A DNA stretch of 64,000 nt from Bradyrhizobium sp. NP1 (GTDB taxonomy: Bacteria; Pseudomonadota; Alphaproteobacteria; Rhizobiales; Xanthobacteraceae): NCBI RefSeq assembly GCF_030378205.1, contig NZ_CP127385.1, positions 3,140,001-3,204,000 of the forward strand, written 5' to 3'. Shown piece by piece: positions 8,764 through 16,718 of the stretch. Each line of letters opens with the position of its first letter. Positions within the stretch are counted from its first letter, which is position 1. Position numbers and translations under genes: made by a program. The notes under the pieces are model-generated. The model had not been told where the DNA came from. It made no database searches and saw only the letters and a list, made by a program, of their open reading frames with translations.

Positions 8764-9561
8764 GTGCTTGTGGCAAGCCCGCGGAGGAGGTCGCGCTCAC
8801 GGTCGCTGCGGAAATTCCGCTTCGATTGGATGATATCGCTTCTGGCTCTGCTGGTTCTGTGGGAATTGCTGTGCCTGAGCGGACTCTTTCCGCCCTCCAT
8901 TCTCGTTCCTCCACAAACCGTCGTGTCGACGTTCATCGAGCTCTGTCAGAGCGGCGATATCGCAACCAATCTCGCCGTGAGCCTCAAGCGCCTTGCGCTC
9001 GGCTACATCAGTGGCGCCGTGGCGGGGATTGCGTTCGGCTTGCTTTTGGGTCTGGTGCCGACGGCGAACCGGTATCTCGGCATGATCTTCAACATGCTGC
9101 GCCAGATCCCGGTCATCACGCTCGCGCCGCTTCTCATGCTGGTCTTCGGTATCCAGGAGACCTTCAAGGTGATCATGATCGCGGTCGCCACCTTCTTTCC
9201 CGTGGCGCTGAATACGCTTGACGGGACCCGCGCTGTACCCGCGGCTTATTTGGAGGTCGCCTCGGCCTTATGCTTCCGCTGGTGGATGCTTATTCGCCGG
9301 GTCATTCTGCCGGCGGCGCTTCCGGCAATCGTGACGGGTCTGCGCGGCGCGCTGTCGCGGGCTTGGCTCATCCTGGTCGCGGCCGAGCTTTTCGCGTCGA
9401 GCGAAGGGATCGGCTATCTCATCGATTGGGGGCGGCAGTTGTTTCAACTCGATATCGTCATGGTCGGTGTATTGCTGGCTGGCCTGATCGGATTGCTGCT
9501 CGACATCTTGCTGCGGCGAATCGAGCAGCATCTCACCCGCTGGAACGCGCAGAGGATCTGA
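8764..9561 (+). CDS. SsuC/TauC-type ABC transporter permease
   Basis: An integral inner-membrane permease of about 266 residues, of the nitrate/sulfonate/taurine/aromatic-acid importer class. There are about six hydrophobic segments. The cytoplasmic EAA-type loop is seen in YLEVASALCFRWWMLIRRVI followed by LPAALPAIVTGLRGAL. The start is uncertain. A GTG at 8764 with GAGG upstream avoids overlap with the DUF2783 gene, but a TTG at 8653 or an ATG at 8830 are alternatives. The stop overlaps the ATPase start (TGATG), so the two are translationally coupled. Together with the ATPase at 9561 and binding protein at 10349 it forms a full importer. Confidence 0.88.
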   Translation: MLVASPRRRSRSRSLRKFRFDWMISLLALLVLWELLCLSGLFPPSILVPPQTVVSTFIELCQSGDIATNLAVSLKRLALGYISGAVAGIAFGLLLGLVPTANRYLGMIFNMLRQIPVITLAPLLMLVFGIQETFKVIMIAVATFFPVALNTLDGTRAVPAAYLEVASALCFRWWMLIRRVILPAALPAIVTGLRGALSRAWLILVAAELFASSEGIGYLIDWGRQLFQLDIVMVGVLLAGLIGLLLDILLRRIEQHLTRWNAQRI

Positions 9562-10352
9562 TGGAAGGAGCCATGGTGCAGGGCCAGATGCATGAATCCC
9601 CGGGCCTCGCCAGCGGATTGCAGGTGAGCCACGTTGGCAAGACCTACGATGTTGTCGGTACGTCGTGGCGGGTACTGGATGACATCAACTTTTCCGTGCG
9701 CGAAGGCGAATTTGTCTCGATCGTCGGAGCCAGTGGTTGCGGAAAATCGACGCTTCTGCGCCTCATCGCAGGTCTTGATCTCAACTTTGAAGGGAAGATC
9801 ACGATCGACGGTCAGCAGGTTCTCGGGCCGAGTCTCGATCGAGGAATTGTTTTTCAGGACCATCGGCTGTTTCCGTGGCTCAATGTCTTTGACAACGTCG
9901 CCATGGCCTTCGAAGCCCGGCCCAAGCCCGCCGCTGAACAGCGTGCCTTGATCGAAGAACATATCGAACTGGTTGGCCTTCGGGGCTTCGAAAAGGCTTT
10001 GCCGAATCAACTGTCCGGCGGCATGGCGCAGCGTGCGGCTATCGCGCGTGCCCTGGTCAATCATCCCAAGATGGTTCTGTTGGACGAGCCGCTCGGAGCG
10101 CTCGACTATTTTACCCGGATGCGCCTGCAACTCGAGCTGCAGACGATCTGGATGACGAAACATGTGACGATGATTTTCATCACCCATGACATCGACGAAG
10201 CCTTGTTCATGAGCGACCGGATCGTCGTTCTCAAGCCGCGCCCGGGGCGTATCGAGCGTATTGTCGATGTGGATCTTCCACGTCCGCGCGACCGTGAAAG
10301 CTCCGACTTTATCAAGCTGCGACACGAAATCCTGAAGGAGTTCGAAGTATGA
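9561..10352 (+). CDS. SsuB/TauB-type ABC transporter ATPase
   Basis: A 263-residue cytoplasmic ATPase that powers the adjacent permease. It shows Walker A GASGCGKST (56-64), the Q-loop in VFQDHRLFPW (about 98), the signature LSGGMAQ (151-157), Walker B MVLLDEP (171-177), a D-loop GALD, and the switch His in FITHDIDEA. The ATG overlaps the permease stop by one base and has GAGG seven bases upstream. The stop overlaps the next gene by four bases (ATGA). Length and motifs are normal and all key residues are present. Confidence 0.93.
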   Translation: MEGAMVQGQMHESPGLASGLQVSHVGKTYDVVGTSWRVLDDINFSVREGEFVSIVGASGCGKSTLLRLIAGLDLNFEGKITIDGQQVLGPSLDRGIVFQDHRLFPWLNVFDNVAMAFEARPKPAAEQRALIEEHIELVGLRGFEKALPNQLSGGMAQRAAIARALVNHPKMVLLDEPLGALDYFTRMRLQLELQTIWMTKHVTMIFITHDIDEALFMSDRIVVLKPRPGRIERIVDVDLPRPRDRESSDFIKLRHEILKEFEV

Positions 10353-11437
10353 GAATGCTGACGATCGGGCTCTCGGTTCTGACGGTTCTCTCGGGGCTTG
10401 CGGGTGTGCACGCCGAGACGCCTCCTGCCGAGCTGCGCATTGGCTTGCCATCGCAAGTCAGTTCTTCCGGCAAGCCGGAACTCGGCACCGCGACGGGCTA
10501 CATCGACCGCTTTGTGCAGGCCGATTTCGCCGGTGGCCCTACCAAGATCGTTTGGGTCCCTGTCCCCGGTGGGGGGCCCGGTGTCAACGAAGCGCTCGGT
10601 GGGAAGCAGATCGATTTCGCCTACTACGGCGATTTTCCTGCTACCGTCGGCCGTGCAGGAAATTTGACGACCAAGCTCATCCTCGGCGGCAGACGCGGCC
10701 TGAACTCATATCTGCTGGTTCCCGTCGGTTCGACGGCGACCTCTATCAAGGATCTGAAGGGCAAGCGCATCGCCGTCAACAAAGGCCGTCCATGGACCTT
10801 TGCTTTCGCGAAACTACTCGCGACGAACGGTCTCAAGGAGAGCGATTTCCAGATTTTCAATCTGAGCCCCGGCGACGGTGCCGCGGCGCTGATCAGCGGC
10901 AATATCGATGCTCTCTATCAGCCGGAGCCTTTTGGTCTCTCCATGGAGGAAAAGAAACAGGCCCGTGTGATCTGGTCGACCCGCGATCTTCCACTCGGAT
11001 GGAAATTCACGCTCGACCTGTTCGTGGTCGATAAATTCGCGGAGCAGTATCCGGAAACGACGCAGAAGCTGGTTACCGCCTTCGTCAAGGCTGCCCAGTT
11101 CGCGTCCCTGCAGGAACACCGCGACGAGTTGTTGCACTCGTTCGTCACCGCTGGCGTAACCTACGAAATGCTGGCCAAGGAGATGGAAAACGAGCCCCTC
11201 CGAGAGATCATGGTGCCACTGGTCGATGATTTTACGCGCGCGCACTATCTGGAAATCATGAATTTCATGAAAGACCAGAAGATGATCCGCAAGTCCTTCG
11301 CCATCGAGGAGTTCATCGATCCTCGTTTTGCCTCGGCGGCCTTCAAATCACTGGGCTTGGAGAATTACTGGCCGGCCGCAAATGCTGACGGCAAGCCGAT
11401 CAGCGCAGCCTCTACGCCGGCGACCGCGTCGAGATAA
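10349..11437 (+). CDS. SsuA/NMT1-like ABC substrate-binding protein
   Basis: A 362-residue periplasmic binding protein with a signal peptide (1-22, cleaved after VHA). The mature part has the two-lobe NMT1/SsuA pattern: ELRIGLPSQ at the first strand, GGKQIDFAYYGDFPATVG lining the ligand cleft, and SIKDLKGKRIAVNKG starting the second lobe. It delivers a small anion, often an organosulfonate or aromatic acid, to the permease. The start overlaps the ATPase stop (ATGA) and GGAG lies upstream. Being followed directly by an aromatic monooxygenase suggests an aromatic carboxylate or sulfonate ligand; this is inference. Confidence 0.9.
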   Translation: MRMLTIGLSVLTVLSGLAGVHAETPPAELRIGLPSQVSSSGKPELGTATGYIDRFVQADFAGGPTKIVWVPVPGGGPGVNEALGGKQIDFAYYGDFPATVGRAGNLTTKLILGGRRGLNSYLLVPVGSTATSIKDLKGKRIAVNKGRPWTFAFAKLLATNGLKESDFQIFNLSPGDGAAALISGNIDALYQPEPFGLSMEEKKQARVIWSTRDLPLGWKFTLDLFVVDKFAEQYPETTQKLVTAFVKAAQFASLQEHRDELLHSFVTAGVTYEMLAKEMENEPLREIMVPLVDDFTRAHYLEIMNFMKDQKMIRKSFAIEEFIDPRFASAAFKSLGLENYWPAANADGKPISAASTPATASR

Positions 11438-11520
11438 AGATCCGGCTTCCTCTTTCCAAAAGTTTTGTCGGCCTGTTCGTTTTGGGCAGTTCGCCGGAAA
11501 ATGTGAGTTGGGAACTTTCG

Positions 11521-13113
11521 ATGGCAGTCGGACCAACGCCGGTAGCAGGGCCGAAAATGGCAACAACGCATGGCACAACATCCGTTATCATCGCCGGCGC
11601 GGGTCCGGTGGGCCTGGCTCTCGCCTGTGAGCTCGGTATGCGCGGCATCGCCTGCACCGTCGTCGAAAGGCGTGACGGGACGATCAGCCTGCCGCGCATG
11701 AGCGCGGTCAGTGCACGCAACATGGAGTTCTGTCGCCGTTGGGGCATTGCGGAAGAGGTCCGTACGGCAGTATGGCCCGAAAGTCATGCAATGGACTTCG
11801 TTTATCTGGACAACCTGCGCGGCCACGAGTTTGCGCGCAACAAGCTGCCGCCGTCGGCGGCCCGAGGCTTGCTCGCCTTCACGCCGGAAGGCGGCTGCCA
11901 TTGCCCGCAGATCTACTTCGATCCCATTCTGGCCAAACATGCGGCGAGCTATGCCAGCGTGACGCTTCGATATGGGATGAGATTGGATGATTTCGAGGAG
12001 ACGGCCGACGGGGTTTCCTCGACTCTGACCGATCTTGCGACGGAGCGAACGGAGGTCCTGGCGGGGAAATATCTCGTTGGTTGCGATGGCCCCGGCGGGA
12101 TGGTCCGTGAGAAGCTCGCCATCGGTTTGGGCGAGATGCGCATCGTCGCTCATAGCGTCAACATCTTCTTTCGTTCCAGCGCCCTTGCCTCTCTCCATGA
12201 CAAGGGTTGGGCCAGGTTCTATCGTTTGATCGACGCAAGCGGCTGCTGGGCCGAGTTGATTTCGATCGACGGCCGCGAATTGTGGCGTCTCACCGTCTTC
12301 GACGACGAGGCTTTCGTTCGCGATCCGGAGGCTGCGCTGGTCAAAATGGCGGGAACGCCATTTCCGTACGAATTGCTGTCGGTGATGCCATGGGAGCGCC
12401 GCGATGTCGTGGCCGATGCGTATGGGCACGGCCGCGTGCTGATCGCAGGCGATGCCGCGCATCAATGCTCCCCGACCGGAGGGCTTGGCATGCATACCGG
12501 CATCGAGGAGGCCGTCAATCTCGGCTGGAAACTTTCTGCTCTGATTGAAGGTTGGGGTGGCCCCCAACTGCTGGCCTCTTACGAGGCGGAGCGTCGGCCT
12601 ATCGCGTTGCGCAATGTGGCGGTCGCGACGCGCATCTATGGCCAGATCCGCAATATTCCCGGTCAAACGATCGGCGGCGAGTCCGGTGCGGCGCTGGATG
12701 AATGGCGCAAAAACCTTGGTGCTTTCTCGATCAGCGAAGAAGAGAAAATGACGTATACCTACGAGAATTCGCCGATCGTGCAGCGGGACGATGCCGACGC
12801 GGGAGCCGGAAGCCGTGCGCGTCCGGGCATGCGGGCACCACATGCCTGGCTTGCCGACGGACGCTCGACGCTCGATCTGTTCGGCACCGACTTGACGCTG
12901 CTTTGTTTCGAGGCAAGCCCCGAAATCGAAAGTTTGGTCCAGGTCGCGCGGGAGGACGGCGTGCCCCTGCGAACGGTCGCTATCGACGATCGCAAGGCGG
13001 CGGCGCTTTATGGTGCGGCCTGGGTCCTGGTTCGGCCCGATGGACATGTCGCATGGCGCAGCAGCGGCGTCTTCGATGCCAAGGCCATCATGTCGCGCTG
13101 CCGAGGCCTGTAG
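11521..13113 (+). CDS. FAD-dependent aromatic monooxygenase (class A)
   Basis: A flavoprotein hydroxylase of about 530 residues. It has GAGPVG (26-31) for the FAD ADP moiety and an acidic end to the second strand (VVERRD). A GCDGPGGMVREKL motif and VLIAGDAAHQCSPTGGLGMH follow, the latter binding the flavin ribityl chain. A thioredoxin-like C-terminal domain ends in AWVLVRPDGHVAWRSSG. The start could be 11521 or the ATG at 11557; an upstream TTG is unlikely. It follows the importer genes by 83 bases in the same direction. It is similar in plan but not closely similar to the enzyme at 5365. It would hydroxylate a phenolic substrate. Confidence 0.88.
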   Translation: MAVGPTPVAGPKMATTHGTTSVIIAGAGPVGLALACELGMRGIACTVVERRDGTISLPRMSAVSARNMEFCRRWGIAEEVRTAVWPESHAMDFVYLDNLRGHEFARNKLPPSAARGLLAFTPEGGCHCPQIYFDPILAKHAASYASVTLRYGMRLDDFEETADGVSSTLTDLATERTEVLAGKYLVGCDGPGGMVREKLAIGLGEMRIVAHSVNIFFRSSALASLHDKGWARFYRLIDASGCWAELISIDGRELWRLTVFDDEAFVRDPEAALVKMAGTPFPYELLSVMPWERRDVVADAYGHGRVLIAGDAAHQCSPTGGLGMHTGIEEAVNLGWKLSALIEGWGGPQLLASYEAERRPIALRNVAVATRIYGQIRNIPGQTIGGESGAALDEWRKNLGAFSISEEEKMTYTYENSPIVQRDDADAGAGSRARPGMRAPHAWLADGRSTLDLFGTDLTLLCFEASPEIESLVQVAREDGVPLRTVAIDDRKAAALYGAAWVLVRPDGHVAWRSSGVFDAKAIMSRCRGL

Positions 13114-13180
13114 CTCGGAACCGCACTCTGTCAACAGGAATGGTTGCAGCAGCGGCGGTAGCAGAGGCGAGCGCGCAATC

Positions 13181-13978
13181 TCAGCGTGGTGCAGGCCAGG
13201 TGATGATACGTTTTTCGACGGCCACGGCGCCGCGGGTCATTGCATAGCCGATTACGGCGACGATCGCGACGCCAAGGAGTATGTAGTCCATCCGGGTTTC
13301 GATCCGCGCTGCCGTCAGGAGGCTGCCGAGCCCCGCGCCGGTGTTCATGAAGAGCTCGCCGCCAACCCCGGATATCCAGGCGAATGCGATCGCATGCCGC
13401 ACGCCGGTCAGAATGAACGGCAAGGCGGATGGCAGAAGCACGCGCCTGAAAGTCTGCCAGCGACTGAAGGTCAGCGCTTCAGCCAGTTCGAGGTATTTCG
13501 CCGGCACGGCGCGCAGGCCTTCCTGCGTCTGCAACATGGTCGGGAAGAAGGCGGCAATCGCAATCAGGACGATCTTCGCGAGATCCTGCGTCCCGAACCA
13601 CAATGTCACGAGCGGAATGAGACCGAAGATCGGGATATGCCGAAGAAGCGTGAAGCCGGAGTCCGTCAGGCGTTTCACCCAGATCGAAACGCCCAGCAAG
13701 AGACCGATGATGAGTCCCGCAGCGGTGCCGGTGAGAAATCCGACGATGACACGCCCGACGGTCGCTTCGAGGTGTTGCAAGAGATCGCCGCTGGCGGATA
13801 GCTGGACGGCCGCGCGGCCGATCTGCTGCAGGCTCGGGAGAAATGGCGATTGCATCCATTCGGCCGCCAACTGCCAGACCGCGAGCAGCCCGGCAACGAC
13901 GACGATGCCACGCCATTCCGAGGTGCTCGCACGTTGCCGCGGTCTCGTCGCCTTCGCTTCCGTCGGAATGGAAACCAT
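13181..13978 (-). CDS. Orphan SsuC-type ABC permease
   Basis: A 265-residue inner-membrane permease of the SsuC class. Hydrophobic segments occur from about residue 24, and the cytoplasmic coupling loop reads YLELAEALTFSRWQTFRRVL before LPSALPFILTGVRHAI. Unlike the other two permeases in the window it has no adjacent ATPase or binding protein. It is the last gene of the leftward operon HmgA - Lrp - gentisate dioxygenase - small ORF - FAH hydrolase, 20 bases behind the hydrolase. It could borrow the ATPase from 9561 or 21863, or pair with the permease at 8764; either is inference. Confidence 0.88.
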   Translation of the reverse strand: MVSIPTEAKATRPRQRASTSEWRGIVVVAGLLAVWQLAAEWMQSPFLPSLQQIGRAAVQLSASGDLLQHLEATVGRVIVGFLTGTAAGLIIGLLLGVSIWVKRLTDSGFTLLRHIPIFGLIPLVTLWFGTQDLAKIVLIAIAAFFPTMLQTQEGLRAVPAKYLELAEALTFSRWQTFRRVLLPSALPFILTGVRHAIAFAWISGVGGELFMNTGAGLGSLLTAARIETRMDYILLGVAIVAVIGYAMTRGAVAVEKRIITWPAPR

Positions 13979-13998
13979 GCCTCAATCTTCTCCACCGG

Positions 13999-14853
13999 TC
14001 AGCTTTGTGCCCGGATCTCCATGGCACCAATCGCCTCGATTTCCGCGCGCATCCATTCTCCGGCCTTGACTGGACCTACGCCTTCGGGCGTGCCGGTCAT
14101 GATGATGTCACCGGGCAACAAAGTATAAAACGTCGACGCGATCGCGATCTGTTGCGCCACATTGTAGATCATATGCTTGGTGTTCGAAGACTGGCGTTTT
14201 TCGTCGTTCACCCACAAAGTCATATCGAGATCATCTGGGTCGGCAATTTCGTCGCGGGTCACGAGCCAAGGACCGACGACAGCATAGGTATCGATCGATT
14301 TGCGCAAGCTGCGGTCTTCAGGTCCTCGAAGCGTCATGTCGAGACCGATCGTATAGCCGGCCACATGGTCGAGCGCCTCGGCTTCGGTGATGTTCTTCGC
14401 CTTCCGGCCGATGACCGCGACGAGTTCCAGCTCATGGTCCGTGCGACGATCGGGAAAATGGAGAACGAGGGGATCACCGCTGCCGCACAGCGCGGTGTTA
14501 GCCTTGAGAAACAACCCTGCTTCCTTGAGCGTCTGCCGAGGCCGTCCTTGTCCAATCACGGGATCGCGGCCCGCCTCTTCAATGTGCTTCTTGTAGTTGG
14601 ACGGTACGCCGATCACCTTGCTGGGATTGGCAATGGGATTTTCGAGCTTCACCTGGGCCAGATCGAGGCCGGGAGCGTTAGCAGCCCGCGCCGCGAAAGC
14701 CGGCAGCAGCTCGTCGAGGTGAGCGATGAGCTGGTCCTCCTGGGGGAAGGGATAATGCAGGGTAGGCAGCTGATTGAGGCAATCCGTCACGTCGTGGACG
14801 TTCCCGCCGTTGACGACCCCGATCCGATCGGAATTAAATCTGCAGATTCGCAT
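13999..14853 (-). CDS. FAH-family hydrolase (acylpyruvase / ring-cleavage product hydrolase)
   Basis: A 284-residue FAH superfamily enzyme. It has the VIGVPSNYKKHIEEAG block where the family usually has an NY..H motif, DHELELVAVIGRKA with the metal-binding Glu pair, GYTIGLDMTLRG with the metal Asp, and DIIMTGTPEGVGPVKAGE near the C-terminus. I chose the ATG at 14853; an alternative ATG at 14874 lacks a ribosome-binding site. In its operon it follows a gentisate-type dioxygenase, so hydrolysis of maleyl- or fumarylpyruvate is the natural reading. No maleylpyruvate isomerase is seen in the window, so direct maleylpyruvate hydrolysis is possible. Confidence 0.87.
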   Translation of the reverse strand: MRICRFNSDRIGVVNGGNVHDVTDCLNQLPTLHYPFPQEDQLIAHLDELLPAFAARAANAPGLDLAQVKLENPIANPSKVIGVPSNYKKHIEEAGRDPVIGQGRPRQTLKEAGLFLKANTALCGSGDPLVLHFPDRRTDHELELVAVIGRKAKNITEAEALDHVAGYTIGLDMTLRGPEDRSLRKSIDTYAVVGPWLVTRDEIADPDDLDMTLWVNDEKRQSSNTKHMIYNVAQQIAIASTFYTLLPGDIIMTGTPEGVGPVKAGEWMRAEIEAIGAMEIRAQS

Positions 14854-14857
14854 CGCC

Positions 14858-15013
14858 TCACCCGTGCTTGTCATGAGCCGTGTCGAGGCGGAAGCCAGCC
14901 GGAGCGTGCGGCATGATCGCCGGCGTGGCCGTGACCAGGGCTCCCGGTGTCGTCGCCCCGGCACATGCCGGCCGCGCCACCGTCTTGGGGAAAAAAGTCA
15001 GATCGAACTGCAC
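14858..15013 (-). CDS. Candidate 51-residue small protein
   Basis: A short frame starting at a GTG (15013) with GAGGAG six bases upstream, a stronger ribosome-binding site than most neighbours have. It ends four bases before the ATG of the FAH hydrolase. It encodes 51 residues beginning MQFDLTFFPKTVARPACAGA. About 78 percent of codons end in G or C by my count, in line with real genes here. It has no recognised domain, signal peptide or membrane span. It may be a true small subunit or a leader that couples translation of the hydrolase. Confidence 0.4.
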   Translation of the reverse strand: MQFDLTFFPKTVARPACAGATTPGALVTATPAIMPHAPAGFRLDTAHDKHG

Positions 15014-15114
15014 GATCGCTCCTCAATGAAAAATTCAACGACACGACATTTGGAGGCGCTCTGAACTCTCGCTTGCGCGAGAGGACTTGTGCTTCTCCGG
15101 GGGGCGGTGCGGTT

Positions 15115-16146
15115 CTAGGCCTCGGCGACCTGATCGCGGTACATGGAGAGTGCACGAATGGCGGGCTCGTCATGGACCCCGAACAGGATTGTCGGTTCGC
15201 TCTTCGATGGATTGGCAAATGTGTGCCAAACCCAGTTCGGCAATGCGAATGTATCGTGCTGCCCCCATGACAAGGCCTTGTCGTCGACGGTCAAGGTGCC
15301 ATGTCCCTGGATGACGAAATAGATGCTGCTGGTTGTGCGGCGATAGCGGCGGGTCGTCTGCCCCGGATGCAGCCATTGCAGCGTGCAACTCATCGTCGGG
15401 AACAGCGACCCTCCTGTCATCGGATTGGTGTATTCGAGCATGACGCCGTTGGTTGGCGTACCCGGACCCTGGCTCGCCATTTTTTTCAGCAGGGGATAAG
15501 TCTCACTCCACGGGAAGCGATACTGGACCCAATCCTGCGGCTCCCCCCATCGCGGGCGCAGCCACGCCGGCCCGTCGCCCGGCATGACGTTGCGATGGGC
15601 CTGACGGGGCTGCTCGTGCGGGCTGAAGAACATCTGATTGAGCCGCGCATAGAGCGTGACGTCGAGAACATCGAGCCAGGATACGTTACCCGCCGATCCA
15701 TTGTAGTGGTCGTGCAGGCTGTAGGAGGGCGTGAGAATGAGGTCGTAGTTGTCCATCGGACAGGGAACGCCGTTAACCACCGTTTCCAGCTTGGGGGCTC
15801 CCTCGATGACGAAACGAAGCGCATTCATCGAATGATTGTGAGCCGTGGCGATCTCGCCGGGGCCGATGAGTTGGATACCCGACGATAGAGTATGGGTTGT
15901 GCCGCGGGGCAAGGCGGGGTTTAGAAAAGTCAGGACCCGGCGCGCACCTTCGGTATCGGGGAGGATCGAGAATGTCTGCAGCAGATGATCTCGGACGGTT
16001 TTCCAGTTCCAAACATGCGGCGCGCATGCCGGCTTCGGACCGTCGCCGAGCGTGACCAGGTGCGGTTCGATGACCCAGTTGCCGACCAGATGGTCTTCTG
16101 CAACACGCGTATTGAAGGCGGCAAGGGCGCCGTTTTCTTCCGTCAC
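15115..16146 (-). CDS. Gentisate 1,2-dioxygenase-like bicupin ring-cleavage enzyme
   Basis: A 343-residue bicupin dioxygenase. The first cupin carries the Fe(II) ligands in EIATAHNHSMNALRFVIEG (HxH) and a further His in SYSLHDHYNGSAG. The second cupin spans about 245-330 and includes IYFVIQGHGTLTVDD and LPNWVWHTFAN. Gentisate, salicylate and 1-hydroxy-2-naphthoate dioxygenases share this plan; all cleave next to a ring carboxylate to give acylpyruvates. The start overlaps the upstream Lrp regulator stop by four bases. The FAH hydrolase downstream fits processing of the product. The family is sure; the choice among substrates is not. Confidence 0.88.
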   Translation of the reverse strand: MTEENGALAAFNTRVAEDHLVGNWVIEPHLVTLGDGPKPACAPHVWNWKTVRDHLLQTFSILPDTEGARRVLTFLNPALPRGTTHTLSSGIQLIGPGEIATAHNHSMNALRFVIEGAPKLETVVNGVPCPMDNYDLILTPSYSLHDHYNGSAGNVSWLDVLDVTLYARLNQMFFSPHEQPRQAHRNVMPGDGPAWLRPRWGEPQDWVQYRFPWSETYPLLKKMASQGPGTPTNGVMLEYTNPMTGGSLFPTMSCTLQWLHPGQTTRRYRRTTSSIYFVIQGHGTLTVDDKALSWGQHDTFALPNWVWHTFANPSKSEPTILFGVHDEPAIRALSMYRDQVAEA

Positions 16147-16646
16147 GATCTGCTCTCCTTGTCGTTTCGTAATTCGGATTCGGTGCGAGTTGCGAACTTC
16201 AGAGGCAGTGCGGTCGTGAACTTGATCTGTTCCATCGCGAAACTCGAGCTCACGTCCGTCAGCTCGATGCGCTCAATCAATCTTTTGTAGACCGCGTCGT
16301 AACCGGCGATATCGGGAACGACCGCGCGCAGGAGATAGTCGACATCCCCGCTCATGCGGTAGAACTCAACAATTTCGGGGATATCCATGACGATCGCGGA
16401 AAATTTCTCAACCCATGCGGCGTTGTGTTGATTTGTGCGAACCGCGATGAACACCGTAACGCCGACGTGCAGCTTGGCCGGGTCCAGCAACGCGACGCGC
16501 TTGCGAATGATGCCTTCTTCTTCGAGTTTTTGAATGCGGCGCCAGCAGGGAGTCGGCGACAGGCCGACCTCCTGGGCTATTTCGGCGACTTTCAGCGTCG
16601 CATCCTCCTGCAGGATCTGCAGCAGAGTGATGTCGAGATCATCCAT
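16143..16646 (-). CDS. Lrp/AsnC family transcriptional regulator
   Basis: A 167-residue regulator. The N-terminal winged helix-turn-helix reads DITLLQILQEDATLKVAEIA then VGLSPTPCWRRIQKLEEEGI. The C-terminal RAM/AsnC ligand-binding domain shows VEFYRMSGDVDYLLRAVVPD followed by the YKRLIERIELTDVSSSFAM motif. I chose the ATG at 16646 over an in-frame TTG at 16652. It lies between the HmgA-like and gentisate-dioxygenase-like genes in the same operon and overlaps the latter by four bases. It is therefore likely a local regulator responding to an aromatic or amino-acid ligand, perhaps through the inverted repeat at 17904. Confidence 0.92.
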   Translation of the reverse strand: MDDLDITLLQILQEDATLKVAEIAQEVGLSPTPCWRRIQKLEEEGIIRKRVALLDPAKLHVGVTVFIAVRTNQHNAAWVEKFSAIVMDIPEIVEFYRMSGDVDYLLRAVVPDIAGYDAVYKRLIERIELTDVSSSFAMEQIKFTTALPLKFATRTESELRNDKESRS

Positions 16647-16718
16647 GGGCAAACCCGCAACCTAAGGCGTCACCAACAGGATTTGTTACCACAGATGCCA
16701 TGTCCGACATACCGGCGG

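Noticed and set aside
11365..13134. A 589-codon reverse frame opposite the flavin monooxygenase at 11521
   Set aside because: It mirrors a well-supported forward gene. Its product is His/Arg/Gln-rich without domains, typical of an antisense shadow in GC-rich DNA.
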